The translations under genes and the position numbers were made by a program. 64,000 nt of DNA from Chrysogorgia sp. JL179-B06 (lineage: Eukaryota > Cnidaria > Anthozoa > Scleralcyonacea > Chrysogorgiidae), in contig JAYKKM010000179.1 of assembly GCA_035772405.1 (NCBI GenBank), positions 97,501 through 161,500 on the forward strand, in the 5' to 3' direction. Shown here one piece after another: positions 56,465-64,000 of this stretch (within the stretch, counting starts at the first letter, position 1; every line of letters begins with the position of its first letter). Below the pieces are notes generated by a model. It was not told the DNA's origin and ran no database searches. It was given only the letters and a program-made list of their open reading frames with translations.

Positions 56465-56780
56465 GACTTGCAGCTTGGTTATTTCAATATAGTAAATTGT
56501 TTACTACTCAAGCTTTAACACAAACTCAGAAAAATGTTCTGAGCCCCAGACGGGAATTGAACCTGCAACCGTCATGATCTACAGTTTAAAGCTTCTGTAG
56601 TAAACAATTTACTACATTGAAATATCTAAGCTGCAAGTCATATTTAATATATATATATTCTGATAAAGATATACAGATATATTGGACTGCTGAATTAGCC
56701 GTACCAACTATTACACAATTAAACGTAGCCTTCGCTCTGCCATCTGGTAGCTCAATGTTTAGAGCGTCTAACGAGAGATC
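56465..56780. mobile_element. tRNA-derived SINE remnants in inverted arrangement
   Basis: The minus copy has GCAGGTTCAATTCCCGTCTG (B box) and GAGTAGTAAACAATTTACTA. A plus partial copy starts at CTGCCATCTGGTAGCTCAAT (~56737). Same family as 31085-31680. Confidence 0.65.
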
Positions 56781-57059
56781 TGAATGTTACATTTTTCTGA
56801 GTTTGACAATTTACAACATTTCTCATTCTGCATATTTTACATCTATTTATTTGTTACTAAGTAATAACTGCAATTTCAAAAAAATTGTAAAATGGATAAA
56901 TAAAGATCTGTTAATAAAGCTATTAACAATACTTTTTGCTTAATGTCAATTTTAGTTATATATGTAATCTTAAATCTCAAATGGTGATAAATCAACTAAA
57001 GCCATTTGTAAATGACTACAGCTATTGTGATGTTTATTCTCCCATTGTAGATACAATAT

Positions 57060-57481
57060 TAATTTACACACCCAGCTATGCACTGTGTAAAATAACTTAA
57101 TTGGTGTACGTTTACTCCCCAAGTGTGAATTTACACCAACAACGTTGGTTGTGGTGTAAATTTACACCAAGTAGGTGTCACCATGGCTGCAAGGTAATTT
57201 ACACCAATAAGGTGTAAACAAACTTATTTTAGTGTACGTTTACACTCCAAGTGTAAATTTACACCAAGTTGGTCTCCACACAGCTGCAAGCTAATTTACA
57301 CCAATGAGGTGTAAAAAAACTTATTTTAGTGTAAGTTTACTCTCCAAGTGTAAATTTACACCAAGTTGGTGTCCACACAGCTGCAAGCTATTTACACTGA
57401 TTTTGGTGTAGGTTTACACTGTTACCACGTTAAGTAATTACACCAGTGTTGGTGTAAGTTTACACCTTTTTGGTGTCCACA
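57060..57481. repeat. Right subterminal repeats of element A
   Basis: GGTGTAAATTTACACCAA-type motifs recur about every 25-40 bases with a larger ~105-base period (GGTGTCCACACAGCTGCAAG). They continue at 58321-58377 after a nested insertion. Confidence 0.85.
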
Positions 57482-58314
57482 CTAGGCTTCTACAGATTGT
57501 GCTGGGCAACTTTTTGGCAACTTATTGTGTTTGGAGCAACTTTATACGAGAACAGCAACTTCAAGCAATTTCACCCGAAAAAGCATAATTTTCGAGAATT
57601 TCCAGTGAAAACCAAGAAAGGGGTGAAGAATATGCTTTGTATTTGTTCTTTCTGAATAATTCAGGCCGACAATACAGTAGATTAGAGTCATTAGACAATA
57701 ATTGAATTAATTTGGCCTGACTGTAAACAACTGAGCCTGCCTTCCACCATTCCAGCGGACATTCGATTTAGTTTGGTTACCTTGGCAACAATTCTTGACA
57801 GCCATTTTGCATTTGAGGTTTTAATTCGTTGAGGTTTAAAATTAATTAAAATAAGTTAATATAACTATGGAAGACCAAGAAGAATCAGACGATGAGGAAC
57901 TTGCACCTGGAAATGACCCTATTGCAGAGGCAACAACTGCTGGGGCAAGGTTTCATGAGCCGATTTGGTGACTTTAAAGTTTTTATAAGGTTTTATATAA
58001 CATATATAGATATTTTAATAGTTTTGCAACAAAACTAAGTGTTAACTGTTAATAATTGTGCGCCAGAACTGAGGAGTGAGGAGTCATTCACGACAACCCG
58101 ATGGAACAAGCAACTGTTATAGGACTTAAATTTATATAGAGACTAACGAGTGTTGAAAATATAGCTTATATTTTACTTTGTGCTCTTTCTTTTTCGAGCA
58201 ACTTTTTACATTACAGGAGCAACTTTTTCAATTTTTGAGCAATTTTTGGGCAACTTTCGACCATTTCTAGAGCATCATTTCAGCATTTTTGCAGCACAAT
58301 CTGTAGAAGCCTAG
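57482..58314. mobile_element. 833-bp inverted-end element with 6-bp target duplication
   Basis: CTAGGCTTCTACAGATTGTG at the left end is inverted exactly at the right end (CACAATCTGTAGAAGCCTAG). TCCACA is duplicated at 57476-57481 and 58315-58320. An ATG frame at ~57867 (MEDQEESDDEELAPGNDPIA) is acidic and short. GCAACTTTTT-type repeats line both ends. Class unknown. Confidence 0.8.
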
Positions 58315-58377
58315 TCCACAGAGCTGCAAGATTTACACCGATTTTGGTGTTGTGGTAACACCCCCAGATTTACAGTG

Positions 58378-59590
58378 TATATTAACGTCTATTGTGTCTA
58401 TTTACACACTTGTATACATAAACTGTGAGTGTCTATTGTGTATATTGTGTATATTAGCGTCTAATTATACACTATATACGTCTAATAGACGTCTAGTGTA
58501 TATTAACGTCTATTGTGTCTATTTACACACTTGTATACATAAACTGTGAGTGTCTATTGTGTATATTGTGTATATTAGCGTCTAATTATACACTATATAC
58601 GTCTAATAGACGTCTAGTGTATATTAACGTCTATTGTGTCTATTTACACACTTATACATAAACTGTGAGTGTCTATTGTGTCTATTGTGTATATTAGCGT
58701 CTAATTATACACTATATACGTCTAATAGACGTCTAGTGTATATTAACGTCTATTGTGTCTATATTACACACTTGTATACATAAACTGTGAGTGTCTATTG
58801 TGTATATTGTGTATATTAGCGTCTAATTACACACTAGCTATATACATCTAATAGACGTCTAGTGTATAATAACGTCTATTGTGTCTATTTACACACTTGT
58901 ATACATAAACTGTGAGTGTCTATTGTGTATATTGTGTATATTAGCGTCTAATTATACACTATATACAGTACGTCTAATATACGTCTAGTGTATATTAACG
59001 TCTATTGTGTCTATTTACACACTTGCATACATAAACTGTGAGTGTCTATTGTGTATATTGTGTATATTAGCGTCTAATTATACACTATATACGTCTAATA
59101 GACGTCTAGTGTATATTAACGTCTATTGTGTCTATTTACACACTTATACATAAACTGTGAGGGTCTACATAAACTGTGAGTGTCGGTTGCAGCACCAAAA
59201 CTGTGGAATTCATTACCACAGGAAATTAGAAGCTTTGAAATGTTAAGTAATTTTAAGTCTGCAGTTAAGACTTTTCTTTTTTAAAATTAATAGTTATTGT
59301 TCCTAGTGTTAATATATGTAGTAGGCTTTATCTTATAATGCAACTGTGATTAGTTTTAAAAGTAACTTTAAGAATATATATATTGTTGTAAGAGCATTGA
59401 GACTATTGTATAATGCTCCTAATACGTCTTTATTATTATTATTTATTAATAGACGTCTAGTGTATATTAACGTCTATTGTGTCTATTTACACACGTGTAG
59501 TTGTATACATAAACTGTGAGTGTCTATTGTGTATATTGTTTAATATTAGCGTCTAATTATTTTCACTATATACGTCTAATGGACGTCTAG
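58378..59590 (+). repeat. ~120-bp satellite, continuation right of element A
   Basis: About seven units in the same orientation as 22380-22863, interrupted by a LINE tail at ~59184-59448. Some units carry single indels (ACTAGCTATATACATC, TATACAGTACGTC). Confidence 0.95.
59184..59448 (+). mobile_element. LINE 3' tail inserted in the satellite
   Basis: Starts with a frame reading APKLWNSLPQEIRSFE and NFKSAVKTFLF, the conserved C-terminus of jockey/CR1-type LINEs, followed by ~170 bases of 3' UTR and a TATTATTATTATTTATTA tail. Confidence 0.8.
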
Positions 59591-59607
59591 TCACAAACAC
59601 TATGCGA

Positions 59608-59810
59608 ATGTGGCAGCGTAGTCAGTATATAGTTAACGTAGTTTTGAAATAGAATGAGGCAACAACATATGATACTGTTCCATTCAATAGCGATATGTTG
59701 CGTATTTTTGAAATAGACTACGGCTATAATATTGTTTAACTCAATAGAGAAATGTTGCGTGGTTTTGGGATAGAACGAGGCAACAACTTATAATATTGTT
59801 TCATTCAATA
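59608..59810. repeat. AATAGAACGAGGCAACAAC repeats
   Basis: GGCAGCGTAGTCAGTATA...GTGGTTTTGGAATAGAACGAGGCAA-type units (three here). Two more units at 61719-61830 flank the other side of the Penelope-type fragments, in the same orientation. Confidence 0.75.
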
Positions 59811-59813
59811 TAC

Positions 59814-59893
<80 letters not shown>
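59811..59893. repeat. (AT)n microsatellite
   Basis: Almost uninterrupted TA dinucleotides. Confidence 0.95.
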
Positions 59894-59899
<6 letters not shown>

Positions 59900-60249
59900 T
59901 GTTTGCTGTTACTAATAGTTTCACGCCCTATAGACGATCTTCAGACAACTGAAAGAAAATTCGTGTTGATTGTCCTGTAGTAACGGTGGTTACGTTGTGG
60001 CAATGGAATGTGGCGACGTCATTGCGGTCCATTTCAAGTTGCGTGGTCTGTGTTTGTTTCGGTGACGGCATTTTGAAAATATTTCGGATCTTTTGTTTCG
60101 GAGGTGGTTTGGGTCGGCTTTCATAATACACAATTTTTTCTTCCAGGCGTGCAAATTACATCGTTTATCCCCACTGCTGTATGATTTCGCGCGTTTCAAA
60201 ATTGACCCTTCACCATGTACTGTAGTCGCGTTTCTCCATCTTCAATTTC

Positions 60250-60500
60250 CAAATGTAACTTGATATATAAGTTCCTTTAAATATACAGCATCACGGATTG
60301 ATTTGGTATGGTTGTTGTAACAGGTCTTAAAAGAGGTTGCAGTCATGCCAATGTATTTTTTGGTCGTCATGTCATCGGCTGTGGTCACTTCGGCTTGATA
60401 AATCAAATTTGCGGTAAGGCACCGCAGCTTCCTTCTAGGGGACAGCTATCCTTCGTTCGGCAATCGCACTTGGGTTTGTCGGAGATGGCGTTAATATATG
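60250..60500 (-). pseudogene. GIY-YIG nuclease fragment, frameshifted
   Basis: Minus strand: KCDCRTKDSCPLEGSCG, then after a one-base shift NLIYQAEVTTADDMTTKKYI and GMTATSFKTCYNNHTKSI. This matches the NIVYxAxV...YIGxTxxxFKxRYxxHxxSF pattern of GIY-YIG endonuclease domains attached to Penelope-like retroelements. No reverse transcriptase remains. Confidence 0.55.
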
Positions 60501-60550
60501 TTGTTTAGTTTCGAAAAGATACGAGCGTATATAATTACATCATTATTCTA

Positions 60551-60720
<170 letters not shown>

Positions 60721-60894
60721 AAAATAGTTGAGATTAGTTTGTCACTGACTAGTTAAAAAAAACGTACATACAACGTTTTTATAAAACTTTATTAAGACGT
60801 TTCGACCGAACAACTACGGTCTTCGTCGGTTAAAAATATATTGAAAGTCAAAACAGACTTAAATAGATCCAAGTTATGCTAATATAATACAGTG

Positions 60895-61500
60895 TTAAAA
60901 AAGGGACTTATAAACATCGGGAATTTCTATATGGTCATTATGAGCATTAGCATCCTTAACATAATACCACGCTTCAAGAAACAAGCGTTGATGGTAATTG
61001 TCCGACTTATTCATGATGGCAATGTTATTGAAATCTGGACAATGATCCTTTTGTTCTACATGTTGAGCTATTTTTGAATATTTGTCAAGGTTCTTGACAG
61101 TTCTTTTGTGTTCGTTTATCCTAGTCTTCAAAGCTCTGCCGGTCTGTCCGTAATAAGTGAAGTCGCATTGAGAACAATCGATCTTATAAATTACACCTTT
61201 TGTTTGTTCAGTCTTTTGTTTATCCTTTGGTTTTGGAAATTGTTGGTGAAGTGTATAGACGGGTTTGTAGCTGACTTTCACATTTTATCTTCTGAGCGTT
61301 CTTGCTATCTTTTCAGAGATGCCTTTGATGAATGGTAGGACGACAAAACGATGACCGTTCGTTGGAAGTAATATTGTTATCATTTGGGTTGTGGGCATGT
61401 TCATTGGAATTGTTTGAAACAGCGTTAGATTTTCTTTTCGAGTCACATCTTTTGATAAATTTCAGTGGGTACCCATTATCTCTTAATACTTTAATGACGT
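60895..61500 (-). pseudogene. Penelope-like element C-terminus with GIY-YIG domain
   Basis: Minus strand, 61500 downward: [15 protein letters not shown], then in another frame VLPFIKGISEKIARTLRR, a stop, KPVYTLHQQFPKPKDK, and the nuclease domain GVIYKIDCSQCDFTYYGQTG, RALKTRINEHK, ending NAHNDHIEIP (to 60895). The fixed Tyr, Arg and His of GIY-YIG nucleases are visible. Penelope-like elements couple a reverse transcriptase to this nuclease; the RT part is missing. Flanked by (AT)n tracts on both sides. Confidence 0.78.
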
Positions 61501-61501
61501 G

Positions 61502-61658
<157 letters not shown>

Positions 61659-61839
61659 TATATGTTCTCAGGATTTATGGTGAAGGAAAATATATATTAT
61701 ATATAGCGATACATGTATGTTGCGTGGTTTTATAATAGAACGAGGCAGCGTAGTCAGTATAGTTGGCGTGGTTTTGGAATAGAACGAGGCAATAACATGC
61801 ATATAATATTGTTTCATTCAATATATTTATATATATATA

Positions 61840-62300
61840 GACCACTTATACACTATACGTGTATACGTGTATTAGACGTATATAGTGTATAATTAGACGC
61901 TAATATACACAATATACACAATAGACACACACAGTTTATGTATAAGTGTGTAAATAGACACAATAGACGTAAATATACACTATACGTGTATTAGACATAG
62001 TGTATAATTAGACGCTAATATACACAATATACACAATAGACACTCACAGTTTATGTATAAGTGTGTAAATAGACACAATAGACGTAAATATACAATAGAG
62101 TCTAGACGTCTATTAGACGTATATAATGTATAATTAGACGCTAATATACACAATATACACAATAGACACTCACAGTTTATGTATAAGCTAAGTGTGTAAA
62201 TAGACACAATAGACAGAAATATACACTATACGTCTACTAGACGTATATAGTGTATAATTATAGTGTCTAATCTGATATATTGTGTCTATTTATTTAAATA
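61840..62300 (-). repeat. ~120-bp satellite, inverted arm of element D
   Basis: Units such as TAGACGCTAATATACACAAT and TTATGTATAAGTGTGTAAAT are reverse complements of the left blocks, with more internal deletions (unit GTATTAGACATAGTG). Confidence 0.92.
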
Positions 62301-62383
62301 TACAGTCTTGTATAACTAGACAGAATATACAGTCGGAATATACAAGTGTATATTCTGTCTATTCTGCAATCCCGCGCCTTAGT

Positions 62384-63140
62384 GCCTAAACCCAACCAAG
62401 CCAAAATTTGTTTGCCTTAGCTTTTGTTTACACTTCACATGAGGCTGGCCTAAACCGTGCCTAAACCCAGACAGCCTGAATTTGTTCTATAAATCCAAAT
62501 CAACTTGAATTTATTTGCCTACATGAACACAAAGCTGACCTAAACCCAGATCCAGACCAGCCTAAATTTGTTAGCCTTAGTTTTTGTTTACTAAACCCAG
62601 TCCTGCATAAATTTGTTCACCTTGACCTTCCTGAATTTGTTCACCTTAGCTTTTGTTTATATGAGTTTGACCGGCCTAAACCCAAACCAGCATGAATTTG
62701 TTCGCCTTAGCTTTTGTTTACACAATGCTGACCTAAACCCAAACCAGCATGAATTTGTTCACCTTAGCTTTTGTTTACACATGGCTGGCCTAAAGGCTAA
62801 ACCGAGACCAGCATGAATTTGTTTGCCTTAGCTTTTGTTTACACAAGACTGGCCTAAAGGCTAAGCCCAGACCAGCATTAATTTGTTCGCCTTAGCTTTT
62901 GTTTACATGCATAAGACTGGCCTAAAGGCTAAGCCCAGACCAGCATGAATTTGTTCGCCTTAGCTTTGTTTACACAAGGCTGACCAAAACCCAGACCAGC
63001 ATGAATGTGTTTGCCTTAGCTTTTATTTACACAAGGCTGACCTAAACACAGACATACCTGAATTTGTACTTTTGTTTACACGAGGCTGACCTAAACCAAG
63101 ATCTTCATGAATTTGTATGCCTTATTACTTTTGTTTAGAC
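62384..63140 (+). repeat. ~57-bp minisatellite hosting element D
   Basis: A dozen diverged units of GCCTAAACCCAGACCAGCAT, GAATTTGTTCGCCTTAGCTT and TTGTTTACACAAGGCTG. A single unit of the same family lies at 22282-22335, left of D, in the same orientation. Confidence 0.9.
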
Positions 63141-63769
63141 GAGAGTCGAGACTGATCTAAAGTCAGTCCAACCTGGAGTCAGGCCAGCCTCCGGTAAACA
63201 GTCCTAACATTTTATACAGCATATAGTATATAAATGTCTATAGTATAAAATACAAAAATCCAAAGTGAATTGTAAACACTGATTTTATTTTTATTATAAA
63301 AAATTGTTACATCAACTCTTTCAAAGGTAAACTATTGTATATCTATAACTATTATATGAATATCATAAGTTATACAAAATAAATCAGGAGAATTTGACAA
63401 GTTTAAATCCTACATAATATCCATATCAATGAATTAGTATATAAATAGGATTTGACCAGAGGGTTATCTCAAGCTCAGTCAAATAAGTCAATGACTCAAT
63501 ATTATGTACCCTACCCATCGACAGTTGATTTACAACTAAAAAAACTAGAGTTATCTGCTACCTTTTCATCAAATCTCCTTGACAGCCGACCATTATTTGA
63601 TCAAGCGATTTGTTGTCCAACTTGTAGTGCTCTGCTTAACCGAATGAGCAGTATTTCCTGAGCAGTATTTACAACTCTTTCCCGCATATACTTCCTTTCC
63701 GTCATAAACGCACCAACGTTAAAGCGAGCCATTGTCGCCGCAAGTCGTCCAAGTCCGCAAGCAAAGTTC
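63141..63769. other. No supported gene
   Basis: AT-rich. Overlapping short frames on both strands at 63452-63795 lack motifs. Confidence 0.35.
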
Positions 63770-64000
63770 ATGAATTCACAGCGTTGTAAACGCAAACAAA
63801 AAAATCTAAAAAGAAGGCATCTCAGGAGAAGGTTGGAACTATCCCTCTTGGAAAGAATTCATCACATTAAACCAAAAATAACGAAAATAAAACAAGGGTC
63901 AAAACTGCCTTCTTCTATACAGCTACTCCATGATGTAAACATAGTCAATATTAGAAGAGTTGTAACGAGTCGCCACTTCGCAAAGTATAAGCAATTTTGG
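63770..64000 (+). CDS. Open frame running off the window, unrecognised
   Basis: ATG at 63770 opens at least 77 codons (MNSQRCKRKQKNLKRRHLRR ... RRVVTSRHFAKYKQFW) to the last base. Very basic N-terminus, which could be a nuclear or RNA-binding tail, or chance. The frame is also open upstream of the ATG. No family assigned. Confidence 0.25.
   Translation, partial: MNSQRCKRKQKNLKRRHLRRRLELSLLERIHHIKPKITKIKQGSKLPSSIQLLHDVNIVNIRRVVTSRHFAKYKQFW

Larger units (their letters stand above)
22864..58377. mobile_element. Element A: 35.5-kb CACTG (CACTA/CMC-type) transposon containing element B
   Basis: The left end is CACTGTAAATCTCGCGGTGT; the right end inverted reads CACTGTAAATCTGGGGGTGT. TA flanks both sides (22862-22863, 58378-58379). 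Deleting A and one TA rebuilds the satellite unit GTCTAGTGTATATTAACG precisely, so the boundaries are certain. About 13.2 kb is A itself; the rest is B. Both subterminal regions are dense in GGTGTAA/TTACACC motifs. A holds the zinc-ribbon/HECT gene, the integrase-core remnant and possibly a small third gene, but no CACTA transposase, so it would depend on another element such as B for movement. CACTG ends with a 2-bp TA duplication fit the CACTA-Mirage-Chapaev group. Confidence 0.9.

Overview
This is eukaryotic, almost certainly animal DNA: AT-rich, spliceosomal introns, tRNA-derived SINEs, jockey/CR1-type LINEs, satellites and a Kozak GCCGCCATG start. A terminal exon resembling the cnidarian 'uncharacterized skeletal organic matrix protein 5' family points to a cnidarian, probably an anthozoan. 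That assignment is inference from memory of the families; no search was run.

Almost nothing here is ordinary host gene. From the left: a CACTA-like terminus (880-1386), a duplicated repeat (1387-1860), a decayed LINE (1885-3585), one probable host exon (3735-4256), a 2.75-kb minisatellite of 39-bp units (4300-7054), LINE remnants (7054-7250 and 9040-10540) and a Helitron lodged in the tail of the second LINE (10541-13254). At 15685-22075 sits a 6.39-kb almost perfect palindrome bounded by a 6-bp target duplication (GGCTTT). It splits an open reading frame and carries the same Cys/His-rich gene once in each arm: intact on the right, frameshifted on the left.

From 22339 to 62381 lies a nest of transposons. 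Element D (inverted ends TAAGGCGCGG, ~120-bp satellite in both arms) sits in a ~57-bp minisatellite. Element A (22864-58377, 35.5 kb, ends CACTGTAAATCT, TA duplication) interrupts D's satellite so cleanly that removing A restores the satellite unit. A carries a zinc-ribbon/HECT-type ubiquitin-ligase-like gene (24937-28670), a damaged integrase-core gene (51471-52294) and perhaps a small third gene. The same 21-bp repeat array lies upstream of the HECT and integrase genes, in opposite orientation. Element B (28856-51203, 22.3 kb, ends CACTGTTAATTT, TA duplication) is inserted in A. B has two divergent genes from a ~430-bp shared promoter: an apparently intact 10-exon CACTA/EnSpm (TNP2-like) transposase of 840 residues and a 9-exon SAM-domain (SAMD3-like) partner of 567 residues. 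One exon of the partner is split by a 573-bp TTAA element. B also holds two adjacent Helitrons whose 5' ends fold as a T-shaped double hairpin, element E, a LINE tail, SINEs and at least five copies of a ~110-bp palindromic MITE.

Exon structures for the HECT, transposase and SAMD3-like genes were worked out by hand from GT/AG sites with matching phase. They are internally consistent predictions, not transcript data. To the right of A are the rest of D's satellite, a LINE tail, (AT)n arrays, two Penelope-type GIY-YIG fragments, the inverted satellite arm, the minisatellite and a short unassigned end region.
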